A stretch of 64,000 bases of DNA from Candidatus Poribacteria bacterium (GCA_003635315.1 PYJD01000008.1:1-64000), one strand, 5' to 3'; numbered from the stretch's first letter, positions 1 to 9,331 are shown. The notes: a model not told the origin generated them from the sequence alone. Numbers and translations: made by a program.

Positions 1-60
1 AAAATCCATATAACGTTGAGAGAGAAATGTGATATAATACTTTTCGTCAGGATAACTCAT
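1..60 (-). CDS. 5' end of an unknown leftward gene (cut by window edge)
   Basis: Only the first 20 codons lie in the window; the protein starts MSYPDEKYYITFLSQRYMDF and runs off the left edge. The ATG is at 60-58. A strong Shine-Dalgarno (TAAGGAG at 74-68) sits seven bases before it, and a good sigma70-type promoter lies at 96-124, so a real gene start is likely. The family cannot be told from 20 residues. Confidence 0.6.
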   Translation of the reverse strand, partial: MSYPDEKYYITFLSQRYMDF

Positions 61-95
61 GGTTATACTCCTTAGAATCTAAATTCAAAAAATAA

Positions 96-124
96 AGTAT
101 AACCTATATCCTGACTAAATTCAA
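96..124 (-). promoter_or_regulatory. Promoter of the left-edge gene
   Basis: Reading leftward, a -35 box TTGAAT (124-119) and a -10 box TATACT (101-96) are separated by exactly 17 bases. The ATG of the left-edge gene begins about 36 bases further on with a strong ribosome site between. Seen in sequence; activity is inferred. Confidence 0.55.
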
Positions 125-140
125 TTATGCACACCCCTCA

Positions 141-190
141 TATAATTAGTTCCCATTACGAACACTTTTTATAGTCGAACTGGTAATGGG
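141..190. repeat. Dispersed repeat copy 1 with GTTCCCATTACGA core
   Basis: The string TATAATTAGTTCCCATTACG followed by AACA and a T run recurs at 43428 with two substitutions across the core. In this copy CCCATTAC (152-159) is matched by GTAATGGG (183-190), giving an 8-base inverted repeat with a 23-base loop. It sits just before a PIN gene that has lost its N-terminal half, so it may mark the insertion or deletion that truncated it (inference). Confidence 0.5.
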
Positions 191-248
191 TGGGTATTTC
201 TTAACAGCATTCATTCCCGCCGAATTTCATACGCGGATTCGGTGTTGA

Positions 249-503
249 TTGGACGAAATCCATGCGCGGATAATGTTTGCACAGCAGCTTGTAATTGAGA
301 AAGCAATTCTAAAAATTGCCCTTCCTGATGCAATACATGTTGCGGTTGCAGCAATTCATGCAATTCCCTATTTAGCTACTTGGAATTTTTCCCATTTAGC
401 AAATCCTTGTACTATACCGAAAATTGAGAAAGTTTGTAGAGATGCAGGTTATGTTCCGCCTCGAATTGCTTCACCACAGACCATTATGGAGGAATTACCA
501 TGA
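249..503 (+). pseudogene. Truncated PIN-domain (VapC-like) toxin
   Basis: The 84-residue reading matches the C-terminal half of the PIN ribonuclease family: PDAIHVAVAA (the conserved acidic PDA-H element), YLATWNFSHLAN, then the usual C-terminal tail. A complete PIN domain is about 130-150 residues, and the N-terminal strand with the first catalytic aspartate is missing. The frame is closed by a stop at 246-248 immediately upstream and the only start is a TTG at 249 with no good ribosome site. None of the other frames upstream restores the N-terminus, so this looks like a deletion rather than a frameshift. It overlaps the next gene by four bases (ATGA), as toxin and partner genes often do. 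Confidence 0.65.
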
Positions 504-694
504 ATGATGAAATATTGAAAGGTTGTCAACAAGCTAAAGAACGACTATCAGCATTATTCGGAGATGTGGATTCACTGCATGATTATTTAATGAAACAACG
601 GGAAAGACGGATTAGCCAAGGAGTCAGATACACAGATAATTCCCCATATCGTAAAAAGAAACAATTAAAGTCAAAAAAAGAATCCTCTTTTTAA
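500..694 (+). CDS. Small PIN-partner protein (possible antitoxin)
   Basis: A 64-residue, highly charged protein starting MNDEILKGCQQAKERLSALF. The N-terminal part (an Asp/Glu-Ile-x-x-x-x-x-x-x-Arg helix followed by a DYL-x-K-x-R segment) resembles the short proteins usually encoded directly after this class of PIN gene; the C-terminus is a lysine-rich tail. The ATG overlaps the stop of the truncated PIN gene. The partner function is inferred from position only. With the toxin broken, it may be a relic or an orphan antitoxin. Confidence 0.55.
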   Translation: MNDEILKGCQQAKERLSALFGDVDSLHDYLMKQRERRISQGVRYTDNSPYRKKKQLKSKKESSF

Positions 695-821
695 TTCAGA
701 ATTCTTTATATTAGGTGTTGTCGCTACCTCTTAGAATACTATATGGGGAATACCCAGGGAATACATCAGATGACGCGGATAATAGTGTTTAGATACAGGA
801 AAGTGTAGTGTAAGCAACCTA

Positions 822-936
822 ATACCATTTTAAATAATATTTTTCCATTATCCGTTGTAAAGAAGCTTGGGAATCGGAGTTGCCATCTACTGAGGAGGGT
901 GTTATATAATGGCATTCAATCAATTAGAAACGGTAT
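822..936. mobile_element. MITE, copy A (115 bp)
   Basis: Ends are ATACCATTTTA on the left and TAGAAACGGTAT on the right, near-perfect inverted copies of the ATACCATTTCTA terminus seen at 4044, 51994 and 57405. Read in reverse, its interior lines up with the copy at 51994: both carry GCCATTATA, then ACACCCTC, and near the other end an ACGG-x-x-AATGG block followed by an A run. TA dinucleotides flank both ends. No coding capacity. It fills most of the 695-997 gap, where I see no gene. Confidence 0.65.
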
Positions 937-997
937 TATAACTCTTACCAGCATAATTCACAATTCAGACCCATAATCCCTACAACCAATTAAAATA

Positions 998-1029
998 AAG
1001 GAGGCGAGGATTATAAACCTCGCCTCCTT
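998..1029 (-). terminator. uvrA terminator
   Basis: A perfect 12-bp stem (998-1009 with 1018-1029) encloses the loop ATTATAAA. Read leftward the stem is followed by CTTTATTTTAATT. It begins 19 bases after the uvrA stop codon, as expected for an intrinsic terminator of that gene. Confidence 0.85.
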
Positions 1030-1048
1030 CAATTTGCTATGTTTGCTA

Positions 1049-3919
1049 TTAAGCCAGATGTTCTTTCAAGAACTTACCTGTGAAAGACTTCCGTGCCTTT
1101 GCGATTTGTTCTGGTGTGCCTTGAGCCAAAACTTGTCCACCCTTATGTCCACCTTCAGGACCAAGATCAATCACATAATCGGCAGTCTTAATTACATCCA
1201 AATGATGCTCAATGACAATGACAGTGTGTCCAGAATCCACAAGTCGACCGATGCTATCCAACAGTTTCTGGATGTCCGCAAGATGAAGACCAGTTGTTGG
1301 TTCATCAAGGATATATAGATTGTGTTTACCACGTTTAATCTTACTCAGTTCATTTGCCAACTTAATCCGTTGTGCTTCACCGCCAGATAGGATTGTGGCT
1401 GGATGTCCAATTTTGAGATAACCGAGACCTAATTCATTCAATACACCTAATTTATGACAGATTAACCGTTGTTCATGAAAGAATTCGACGCCGTCTTCAA
1501 TAGACATTTCAAGGATTTCTGAGATGTTCTTACCGTTGTAGGTAACTTCAAGAGTATCCTCATTATAACGAGCCCCTTTACAAGTTGGACATGTTACCTC
1601 AACATCCGGCATGAAGTGGAGTTGTGTTGTGATTGTACCTTCACCGTGACACTCTTCACAACGTCCCCCTTTTACATTAAAGCTAAAGCGTGAAGCAGTA
1701 TAACCGCGTGCTTCAGCGGATGGTGTACTTGCGAAGAGTTTCCGAATGTTATCATAAAAGCCGATATAAGTTGCAGGATTTGATCGAGGGGACCTTCCAA
1801 TAGGAGTCTGGTCAATGTTAATTACATCACTGATATGTTCATAACCTTTTAGTTCGTCATGATCCCCATAAAGAGTCCGACTATCGTGATAAATAGAATA
1901 TAGTCTCTTGTAGATAATCTCATTAAGGAGAGTACTTTTCCCTGAACCCGATGCGCCAGTAATGCAAATAAAGACACCCAACGGAATGGTAACATCAATG
2001 TTTTGTAAGTTATTTTCTCTTGCGCCAGAAATACTCAGATTTTTTCCGTTAAGGTTACGTCTTTCAACAGGCATAGGAATTTCACGTTTGCCACTCATAT
2101 AGAGACCAGTCAATGAATCATCACTCTTGACTATTGTATCATAAGGACCTTGAACGACAACATGCCCCCCATGAACACCGGGACCTGGTCCCATTTCTAT
2201 GATGTGGTCTGCAGCCTTGATAGTACTTTCATCGTGTTCCACGACAATGACCGTATTACCAATGTCGCGGAGTTTCCTGAGCGTTTCAATCATTTTTTCA
2301 TTATCTTTAGGATGTAGACCGATACTTGGCTCATCAAGGACATACAACATACCCATTAACCCTGATCCGATCTGGGTTGAGAGACGTATACGTTGGGATT
2401 CACCACCAGAAAGTGTAGCGGAACGCCGGTTAAGGTTTAGATAATCCAATCCAATACCGAGTAGAAGTTCAATTCTTTGCACTAATTCTCTGATCACCCG
2501 TTCCCCTGCTTCGCGTTGCTTTTCAGGTACATCGGTGATTGATTGTAGGAAATCCCGTAACTGTTCAAGATGTAATTCCCCAATATCATGGATAGTGTTT
2601 TCATCAATTGTAACCAGCAACCTTTGACGTTTCAGCTTCATACCGTGACAATCAGGACATGTATGTTCCACCATAACCTTACGTAGGTATTCTTCCATTC
2701 CTGAGTGTGCTTCGCCTTGTTTTCTGTATCGGCGATAGCGTCTATCAATCCGTGTAATTATTCCATCGAACCGAACAGGCATACCAATATGATGTTCACG
2801 CATCGGTTTTGCATCTTCAGACTGACACAAAGGAAATTCCTCGCCTTTTGTGCCATAAAAGACTAAATCTACTACCTTTGCTGGTAAGTCTTCAAAAGGC
2901 ATTTCAAGATCGAATTCATAATGTTGTGCCAGACTATACATCATCCTGCCATCCCACCGATCAGGTTCATAGTTGAAAGCTTGTTTAACAAACGCCCCAT
3001 CAGCGATACTTCGTTTTCTATCAGGAACAAGAAGATTGGGATGTACTTGAAGGTATGTCCCCAACCCAGAGCATGTGACGCATGCCCCTGTAGGTTCATT
3101 GAAGGTAAAGTGGTGTGGTCCAAGTTCATGCATCAAGACACCGTGTTTAGCACAACCAAAATCAGCAAGAAATTCTTTTAGGTCGACATCTTCATCATCC
3201 GGTAAAGTTATTTGGAATCTGAGAAAACCTTCCCCAACAACCAATGCATGTTCTAAGGAGGCAAGAACTTGTTTATCAATGTCTTTTTTAATATATAACT
3301 TGTCTACAATCACCTGTATATCGTATTCTTTATCAGGATCAAGAGTGAATTCTTCACTAATATCGTATTCTTCTCCATCCACCCGTAGATGCCTACAGCC
3401 TTTTGTCCTTATATCATCAAACAGATATTCGTTATCTTCCCCATATATCTTAAAGACAGGTGCATGTATTTCGACTTCTGATCCTTCAGGTAATGAAAGA
3501 AGTCTTTCTAAGATTTGATATGGTGTCTTAATAGGTATTTCTTTCTCACAATATGGACAATGTGCTTTGCCAATAGTAGAGAAGAGCATTCTTAGGTAGT
3601 CTTGTAGGTCGGTCATCGTTCCAACTGTGGAACGTGGGTTCATGGTAATTGTTTTTTGCTCAATTGAAACAACAGGAGATAACCCGTCAATAAAATCAAC
3701 ATCTGGTTTTTTTAGCTGTGTAATAAAACGTTTTGCGTATGTAGACATAGATTCCAAGAAACGTCGTTGTCCTTCAGCATAGACAGTGTCAAATGCTAAT
3801 GAAGATTTACCTGAACCACTAATACCAGTAACAACGACGAGTTGATCGCGTGGAATTTCTAATTCGACATTTTGTAGATTATTTTCTCTCGCTCCTTTTA
3901 CTGAGACCGTTTGTCTCAT
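1049..3919 (-). CDS. uvrA: Excinuclease ABC subunit A
   Basis: UvrA, the damage-recognition ATPase of nucleotide excision repair; it loads UvrB onto distorted DNA in the cytoplasm. At 956 residues it is full length. Two ABC modules are visible: Walker [10 protein letters not shown] at residues 32-40 with signature LSGGESQR and Walker [14 protein letters not shown]; and a second set with [17 protein letters not shown] and [12 protein letters not shown]. Zinc-module cysteines are present as CVTC, CPDC, CEEC and CPTC; the first pair has the C-x2-H form (CAKH), a variant also known in other UvrA lineages. The start is preceded by AAGGAGG with seven bases spacing. Monocistronic, with its own terminator at 998-1029. 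Function is secure. Confidence 0.97.
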   Translation of the reverse strand: MRQTVSVKGARENNLQNVELEIPRDQLVVVTGISGSGKSSLAFDTVYAEGQRRFLESMSTYAKRFITQLKKPDVDFIDGLSPVVSIEQKTITMNPRSTVGTMTDLQDYLRMLFSTIGKAHCPYCEKEIPIKTPYQILERLLSLPEGSEVEIHAPVFKIYGEDNEYLFDDIRTKGCRHLRVDGEEYDISEEFTLDPDKEYDIQVIVDKLYIKKDIDKQVLASLEHALVVGEGFLRFQITLPDDEDVDLKEFLADFGCAKHGVLMHELGPHHFTFNEPTGACVTCSGLGTYLQVHPNLLVPDRKRSIADGAFVKQAFNYEPDRWDGRMMYSLAQHYEFDLEMPFEDLPAKVVDLVFYGTKGEEFPLCQSEDAKPMREHHIGMPVRFDGIITRIDRRYRRYRKQGEAHSGMEEYLRKVMVEHTCPDCHGMKLKRQRLLVTIDENTIHDIGELHLEQLRDFLQSITDVPEKQREAGERVIRELVQRIELLLGIGLDYLNLNRRSATLSGGESQRIRLSTQIGSGLMGMLYVLDEPSIGLHPKDNEKMIETLRKLRDIGNTVIVVEHDESTIKAADHIIEMGPGPGVHGGHVVVQGPYDTIVKSDDSLTGLYMSGKREIPMPVERRNLNGKNLSISGARENNLQNIDVTIPLGVFICITGASGSGKSTLLNEIIYKRLYSIYHDSRTLYGDHDELKGYEHISDVINIDQTPIGRSPRSNPATYIGFYDNIRKLFASTPSAEARGYTASRFSFNVKGGRCEECHGEGTITTQLHFMPDVEVTCPTCKGARYNEDTLEVTYNGKNISEILEMSIEDGVEFFHEQRLICHKLGVLNELGLGYLKIGHPATILSGGEAQRIKLANELSKIKRGKHNLYILDEPTTGLHLADIQKLLDSIGRLVDSGHTVIVIEHHLDVIKTADYVIDLGPEGGHKGGQVLAQGTPEQIAKARKSFTGKFLKEHLA

Positions 3920-4043
3920 TATTTATCCTCCTTAGGGGTGCATTTTCAAGGGTCTTGGAATAAATTCTTATATGAATTTGTGGGTATATATACCATATAA
4001 AATTACGAAAGGTTTATTATGTTAGTTACGTGTCTTATAGATT

Positions 4044-4156
4044 ATACCATTTCTATAGTTTTCTGTCCCATTAACTATTGTTAGAAAGAAAACGGAAAGG
4101 AGCACAAACTAACAGTTTATGCTACAAAGAGTGGCATTATATTTCAGAAATGGTAT
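4044..4156. mobile_element. MITE, copy B (113 bp) with target duplication
   Basis: Perfect 11-base inverted ends, ATACCATTTCT (4044-4054) and AGAAATGGTAT (4146-4156). The hexamer TAGATT occurs directly outside both ends (4038-4043 and 4157-4162), which looks like a target-site duplication. Inside is a hairpin at 4101-4123 (AGCACAAACT, three-base loop, AGTTTATGCT). No coding capacity. The rest of the 3920-4271 spacer shows nothing I can name. Confidence 0.65.
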
Positions 4157-4271
4157 TAGATTCTGTTGCAAATATTATTACAGAAACAACAGAATAAATT
4201 TATCAAAGAGAAAGATGATAACTATAATTTGACGAACCTTTTTCTTTTCTACACAATAATATCTGCGTGTC

Positions 4272-6143
4272 CTACAGGAACGGATTATCCATGTCATAGA
4301 AGTATGCAGGTTCATCAACGGATACCTTACTATCCATGGTAAGTCTGATAGGTTCAGAAAAGAGTTCCAGTATCCCCTTTTCAGCTAACCATTCACAAGC
4401 CATATTTAACCATAGGTCGCGATGACCAAAATGATCATAAATATCTGACAATGATCTTTCTCCACCAGCATCTTCTAAGAATTCCAGTAGTGGTTTAAAC
4501 AACTCTTGAGCGTTATCCTCTAAATATCCATCAATCTGTTTTACTGCCTTTTCCAGGATTTTCTCATCTTTAGGAACATTTATTATATCTGTAAAGACTG
4601 GGTTAAATAACTGAGGATTAAGATCGAGTGCTTGGTAAATGACTTTGCGTTTTGGAATAACACCATTCTTGATCGTTTCTATACGTGCTAATTCCCTAAC
4701 CACACCCATCAAATAGTAGAATGTATAGTCGTAGTCCTTTTTGAGATATAACCATTTTTCAGTCTTTGCCAGAATTGTCGTCAGACAACTTGCACAGTTA
4801 AGTAATTGTGATTGTTTATCACGATCGCCAATTGTCCCAAGGTCGTTATGTAAATCTCTAATAGTAGGATCTATTGTATATAGAATTTCACTTTGAGACA
4901 TAATTGAATGAAATGTTGTTCCCTGCAAGTTTTTCTCAAGTAAGTTTTTATATCTGCCGCGTGGAATCAATTTCACACGAATAGGTATTCCTTCTTCAAT
5001 TAATTGAAAATTCTCTTGTGCTTTTGTACCATCCCTTAGAATAAGTGTAAGATGTACCACGGTCCTTTCCCAAACATTATCCTTTTCTAAATTAGAGGTT
5101 AGAATAGCAGCAAGGAAGTAGCGATCTTCAGCAATGGTATCAGTAAATCTCTCAACTGCATTTTGTATGTCAGAATATATATCTTCTTTGATACGCAAGG
5201 GTTGTGTATCTGGTTGAGAATTATCTATATAATATGCTGGTTCTTCAACAGCAACCTGACTTTTAACCGTCAATTTGATTGGTGAGGATACCTGTTGTAT
5301 AATCCCTTTCCATGCTAACCATTGACAGATTATATCAACAGAAGCATTTCGAAATTTATGATGAAAATGATCGTTCATCTCTGAATTAGTTCTGGGACCT
5401 GCTTGTTCTGTGAGATAATCGAGAATAGGTTGAAATATAAATAAACGCTCTTCAATGTATTCATTTATCCTATTAAGAGTATCTTGTATCAACTTTTCAT
5501 TCTTTTCACAATTAATCAGTTCGGTATATACTTTTTCAAAGAAATCAGGATTGTATTCAAGGGCAGGTTGAATTACTTCTCTTGCAGGAATTTCATTGTT
5601 AAGAAGTACTTCAATTCGTGCTAAACCTTCAACCACATGCAAGATTGTAAGAAAGCTGGCAATTAAGTCCTTATTAACATAAAACTGCTTTTCAGCATAC
5701 ATAAGAGAAGGCAAAGTATCGTCCATGACATTTATAAGTTGTAGTTGTTTATCACGTTCACCGATACTATCACGACTTGCGTTTTTATCATACCATTCGG
5801 TAATTGATTGATCTCTTGAAAATAGAAGTTTACTGTGTGAGAAGTATGAATGAAGGAAAGATCCTTGCTGAGCGCTTTCTATTGACTTTTTAAATGAATT
5901 ACGAGGTGTTAAATTCGCATGGATATTTACTCCATTTTCTACAAGAGAGAAGAAACCTTTAGTAGGACGTATTCCGTCTTTTCCAATAATTTCAACATCT
6001 AAATCGGATTTCTCCCATACCTGAGCATGAGAAAAACTACCAGCCACGATTGCAGCGAGTACATTAGGATCCTCTTGTACTTTTTCAACAAGTGAGTCGA
6101 CAGCCTCATAATACTGTTTTTCAATATCGTCTTGAGATCTCAT
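4272..6143 (-). CDS. Tandemly duplicated nucleotidyltransferase-fold protein
   Basis: A 623-residue protein made of two homologous halves (about 1-305 and 315-623). The N-terminal half has a classic nucleotidyltransferase active site, GSFSHAQVWEKSDLDVEI (G-S ... D-x-D). The aligned stretch in the second half reads TSNLEKDNVWERTVVHLTLI and has lost both the GS and the two aspartates. Later segments match clearly between halves (GERDKQLQL / GDRDKQSQL; EGLARIE / RELARIE; SPIKLTVKSQVAVEEPAY / EPIRLTMDSKVSVDEPAY). I start at the ATG at 6143, behind GGAG, rather than at an in-frame TTG five codons earlier. It is the last gene of a leftward cluster with the amidohydrolase and MNT-HEPN genes. Substrate unknown; an active-plus-pseudoenzyme arrangement is inferred. 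Confidence 0.75.
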   Translation of the reverse strand: MRSQDDIEKQYYEAVDSLVEKVQEDPNVLAAIVAGSFSHAQVWEKSDLDVEIIGKDGIRPTKGFFSLVENGVNIHANLTPRNSFKKSIESAQQGSFLHSYFSHSKLLFSRDQSITEWYDKNASRDSIGERDKQLQLINVMDDTLPSLMYAEKQFYVNKDLIASFLTILHVVEGLARIEVLLNNEIPAREVIQPALEYNPDFFEKVYTELINCEKNEKLIQDTLNRINEYIEERLFIFQPILDYLTEQAGPRTNSEMNDHFHHKFRNASVDIICQWLAWKGIIQQVSSPIKLTVKSQVAVEEPAYYIDNSQPDTQPLRIKEDIYSDIQNAVERFTDTIAEDRYFLAAILTSNLEKDNVWERTVVHLTLILRDGTKAQENFQLIEEGIPIRVKLIPRGRYKNLLEKNLQGTTFHSIMSQSEILYTIDPTIRDLHNDLGTIGDRDKQSQLLNCASCLTTILAKTEKWLYLKKDYDYTFYYLMGVVRELARIETIKNGVIPKRKVIYQALDLNPQLFNPVFTDIINVPKDEKILEKAVKQIDGYLEDNAQELFKPLLEFLEDAGGERSLSDIYDHFGHRDLWLNMACEWLAEKGILELFSEPIRLTMDSKVSVDEPAYFYDMDNPFL

Positions 6144-6195
6144 TTTATGACTCTCCAATGGAAATATCTATGGTGTTATGAACAATTTATTAGAT

Positions 6196-7350
6196 TCATT
6201 TAGTATTGTGTTTGTTCTGTCTATATACCTTTCCACTTTTAATTACAACGATGGGTTCGAGAATTTGACTACTGATTCTTGCTTCTCCATTAGCATCTAT
6301 TAATTTAAATTCCCCATCCCTTAACTCAAAGATGACTGCATCTCCCCATGCCCCTTTTGCAAGAGTGCCAACCTGAGTAGGCATAAGAATTGTATCAGCG
6401 GGGATTTTTGTTACCATTGCTAAAGCATCATCAATTGACATACCAAGATATAGAAACTTGTTCACAACATTGATTAGATCATATACAGGACCATTGATAT
6501 TATAGACATGTAAATCGGAAGAGATAGTTGTTGGCTCAACACCTTGTTCCATAGCCTTTTCCACAACATCCCAAGAGAAAGATCCAGCGCCGTGTCCAAC
6601 ATCAAATATGACTCCGCGCTCAATAGCATCGAGTACTGCGTCGCGAACAATTCCATTTTCATCCAAAATTCCGCATTTCATATTGTGAAAACAGTGTGTA
6701 AGAATGTCTCTTTTCCCCATGACATCTAAGATTTCATCTATAGAATCACACCATGCATCTTGAGGGTGAACCATCATCGGGAGTTTAACGGCGTCGGCTG
6801 CTTCTCTTGCCTTGTATAGCAGATCCATCCCAGCACGTTTTCCAACAATAGAGTTCCGTGTCAAGCGTACCTTAACACCGAGAACAATATCCCGGTGCTG
6901 CTCTATCATTCTACATGCTTTATCTACATCGGCATATTTCGGTATTTCTAATTCGCCTATTTCTCTTGTCAACATGCCCTGCGAGGAGATATTCATTTGT
7001 GCAAATATACGTGTTTCACTTACATCAATCACATATTTTCTAAAACCAGGGAAGGTATCCGCACCAGCTGATCCTGCATCGACCACTGTTGTTGCCCCAC
7101 GTGCCAAACATGTAGGATCCGGTTCAATACCAAAATGACTTACACCATGAAAAACATGTACATGTAAATCGATTAAGCCAGGAGTGACATAACAACCAGC
7201 TGCACTTATTACCTCGCGTGCCTCAGCGGAAGGTATATTTGTAGAGACTGTGGTTACCATCCCATCACGAAATCCAATATCTCTTATTTCGTGGATAGAT
7301 TGTGCTGGATCAATCAAGATTCCATCTTTAATGATTAGATCATAATTCAT
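6196..7350 (-). CDS. Metal-dependent amidohydrolase/deacetylase
   Basis: A 384-residue amidohydrolase-superfamily enzyme of the dihydroorotase-like deacetylase group. Visible metal-site elements are the N-terminal GLIDLHVHV (H-x-H), GVKVRLTRNS with the lysine normally carbamylated, MMVHPQ, LTHCFHN and SSDLHVYN with the catalytic aspartate. N- and C-terminal strands form the usual beta-sandwich (KDGILIDPAQ near the start; GDAVIFEL near the end). It is probably cytosolic and hydrolyses a cyclic amide or N-acyl substrate; the exact substrate is not readable. It lies 17 bases after the MNT-HEPN gene and 52 bases before the start of the duplicated nucleotidyltransferase, so the three are probably co-transcribed. 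Confidence 0.85.
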   Translation of the reverse strand: MNYDLIIKDGILIDPAQSIHEIRDIGFRDGMVTTVSTNIPSAEAREVISAAGCYVTPGLIDLHVHVFHGVSHFGIEPDPTCLARGATTVVDAGSAGADTFPGFRKYVIDVSETRIFAQMNISSQGMLTREIGELEIPKYADVDKACRMIEQHRDIVLGVKVRLTRNSIVGKRAGMDLLYKAREAADAVKLPMMVHPQDAWCDSIDEILDVMGKRDILTHCFHNMKCGILDENGIVRDAVLDAIERGVIFDVGHGAGSFSWDVVEKAMEQGVEPTTISSDLHVYNINGPVYDLINVVNKFLYLGMSIDDALAMVTKIPADTILMPTQVGTLAKGAWGDAVIFELRDGEFKLIDANGEARISSQILEPIVVIKSGKVYRQNKHNTK

Positions 7351-7367
7351 AATGGTATATTTATATG

Positions 7368-8108
7368 TTAATTTGCTGAAAAATTCAATTCAGTACGGAT
7401 TACTTGGCGTATCACCTTACAAATTTCCATTGCCTTCTCTGCATCGGTTTCAGTGGGTATATCGCCTGGATACCGTGCGTCAACAGCATGTGTCGTAAGG
7501 TATTGTAGTTCATTCTTCCATGATAACCAAGATGGGTAGGTCGGTAGTATCAGATTCAATAATACATTCAAGTCATGTGTTTTTGGTATTGGGATATTCT
7601 TCTCTTGTAACATAGCTTTTAAGTACTTCTCTACACATTGTTGTGTCAGGAAACAGATCACAGGAAAAACTTGATTATCACCTTGCTGATTCTCAATGGC
7701 AACAGTATAATCACCTTCGGCTAATTCGATCCATTCCAATGTTAAAGGGTTTAGATCATTCATCTTTTTCTCTGGAGGTATAAGATAAAAACCATCGGAT
7801 TCATAAAGTACTTCACCTTTTTCAGTTATTTCTCTTAAGAACCAATCGTTATATGCAATGCGATATGCTAAAACTTCAGGAGAACGTATATGTAAATCCA
7901 TTTTGAATCGTTTGGGTATAGAAGATTCTATATCTGACGCTTTCTGACGTATTTCGGATTCATCTACTGGCATGATTATTAATAAGTCAACATCAGAATG
8001 TTCAGCTGGGGTACCATAAGCGTATGATCCAAAAAGGATAATCTGGAGTGGTGAAAATTTCCGAACTATGTCATCACAAGTGGCTTGAATTTCTTCTCGA
8101 GTGACCAT
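7368..8108 (-). CDS. MNT-HEPN fusion protein
   Basis: About 246 residues combining two domains usually made as separate toxin-antitoxin subunits. Residues 1-100 are a minimal nucleotidyltransferase with GSYAYGTPAEHSDVDLLI (G27-S28 ... D39-x-D41). Residues 118-240 are a HEPN domain with QQCVEKYLKAML, KTHDLNVLL and the DARYPG segment. Similar MNT and HEPN proteins form two-gene modules in which the MNT protein modifies and silences the HEPN RNase; here they are one polypeptide. The start is set at ATG 8108, six bases behind GGAG, in place of a TTG four codons upstream. First gene of the cluster 8108-4272. Confidence 0.8.
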   Translation of the reverse strand: MVTREEIQATCDDIVRKFSPLQIILFGSYAYGTPAEHSDVDLLIIMPVDESEIRQKASDIESSIPKRFKMDLHIRSPEVLAYRIAYNDWFLREITEKGEVLYESDGFYLIPPEKKMNDLNPLTLEWIELAEGDYTVAIENQQGDNQVFPVICFLTQQCVEKYLKAMLQEKNIPIPKTHDLNVLLNLILPTYPSWLSWKNELQYLTTHAVDARYPGDIPTETDAEKAMEICKVIRQVIRTELNFSAN

Positions 8109-8298
8109 CAACATCTCCAAAGTGTTCGTGGGTGGGAATCGTATGTGTTGTGGTAATAAAAAGAACTGTTCCTTGGTAATTGGTCTAATTATGCTATATA
8201 TTCATTATGTGTGCAAGTTTAATTCATACTGTGAATGATATTGTAGATTATCAGTATATAGGTTTATCCCTTTCAATTAGGAGTTGATTTACTGGCAC

Positions 8299-8343
8299 AA
8301 AAAAGGGATGGACAACAGTGTTAATCTTCACAGTGACCATCCC
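8299..8343 (-). terminator. Terminator of the coiled-coil gene
   Basis: GGGATGG (8305-8311) pairs with CCATCCC (8337-8343), with an inner imperfect CACTGT/ACAGTG helix. Read leftward the stem is followed by six T residues. It lies 38 bases past the stop of the coiled-coil gene. The remainder of 8121-8298 shows nothing definite. Confidence 0.8.
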
Positions 8344-8380
8344 TATGTACTATTACTTCTGTTCAAAGTAAACAATTCAG

Positions 8381-9331
8381 TTATTTCTCTTTAGCCACCC
8401 AATTAATAAATCCTTCTTTATATTTATCCCAATCCTCAGTGGGTGAAATATCAAATAAACCGGATGTCCAGACATTTGGTTTTTCCTGTATTCTTAAAAG
8501 CATGTCCCGTGCATTCAAAAAATGACAATAATCATCAATATTATGAATTTTAACACCTTGATCAAGCAGGTTTTGAAGCCATTCATTTCGAGGAAAGGTA
8601 GAATCCATCTTTTCTAATGAGATTAATTTTCCGCCATATTTTAATACCTCAACCCCGTTAATCACATAGGTATTACTAATAGAAGTATTTTCATGCCTAT
8701 TATTGTATTCATCATCATATGTAGTAATTAATGTTTGAACAGAATTCTGATTGTTAGATGGTCCTGAGGATTCCTCCGTTATTGCATGCATGTTTTTGGT
8801 GTGAATATTCTCAATTACTTTTTCAAAATTTTCTTTATGATTTTGAACTTGTTCATTGATACTTTCCACATGTTCATCCGCTTTTTCACGGAATTGATCA
8901 ATCTGCTCACGGATTTTATCTATTTGCTCATTTGCCACTTCTTCTTTTTCTTCAAATTGTTCACGTAATCTTTCAATCTGTTCCTCATAGGATTCTTGAC
9001 TACGTTCAAGTTCATTCTCGAACTTTTCAATTTGTTCTTGTATATTGCGTTCTTTTTCTTCCGATTCTTCCTGCATCTTTTCCATCTGTTCTTCAATAAT
9101 TCTATGATGGGATTCCAATTCTTCGTTTAATTTTTCAATTTGTTCTTCAGCGACCTCAGTCTCCTGATGTTGTTGATTTTCTAATACTTCTATCTGGTGT
9201 TCAATAGTATTCCGAAGTTCATCAATTTGGTTTTTAATTCTTTCAATTTGTTCTTCAGCAATACGTTCATTTTCATCGAACCAGGTTTTTGTTCTGTCAA
9301 TAAGTTGATCAAAAGATTCCAAGATATTCAT
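8381..9331 (-). CDS. Coiled-coil protein with 18-residue repeats
   Basis: A 316-residue, very acidic protein. Roughly residues 18-170 are eight consecutive copies of an 18-19-residue unit based on EEQIEKL-N-EEL (for example EEQIERIKNQIDELRNT, EEQIEKLNEELESHHRI, IQEQIEKFENELERSQES). Eighteen residues equal one heptad plus one hendecad, so the helix should pack with little supercoiling. Residues about 215-316 form a separate domain (YVINGVEVLKYGG ... DDYCHFLNARDML ... DWDKYKEGFINWVAKEK) that I do not recognise. No signal peptide or membrane segment. The start is placed at ATG 9331, six bases after GGAG, not at the ATG four codons before. It has its own promoter and terminator. Function unknown. 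Confidence 0.8.
   Translation of the reverse strand: MNILESFDQLIDRTKTWFDENERIAEEQIERIKNQIDELRNTIEHQIEVLENQQHQETEVAEEQIEKLNEELESHHRIIEEQMEKMQEESEEKERNIQEQIEKFENELERSQESYEEQIERLREQFEEKEEVANEQIDKIREQIDQFREKADEHVESINEQVQNHKENFEKVIENIHTKNMHAITEESSGPSNNQNSVQTLITTYDDEYNNRHENTSISNTYVINGVEVLKYGGKLISLEKMDSTFPRNEWLQNLLDQGVKIHNIDDYCHFLNARDMLLRIQEKPNVWTSGLFDISPTEDWDKYKEGFINWVAKEK

Noticed and set aside
8786..8968. Phe-rich 60-residue frame opposite the coiled-coil gene
   Set aside because: Complement of the Glu/Lys-rich repeat codons; an artefact of the sense strand.
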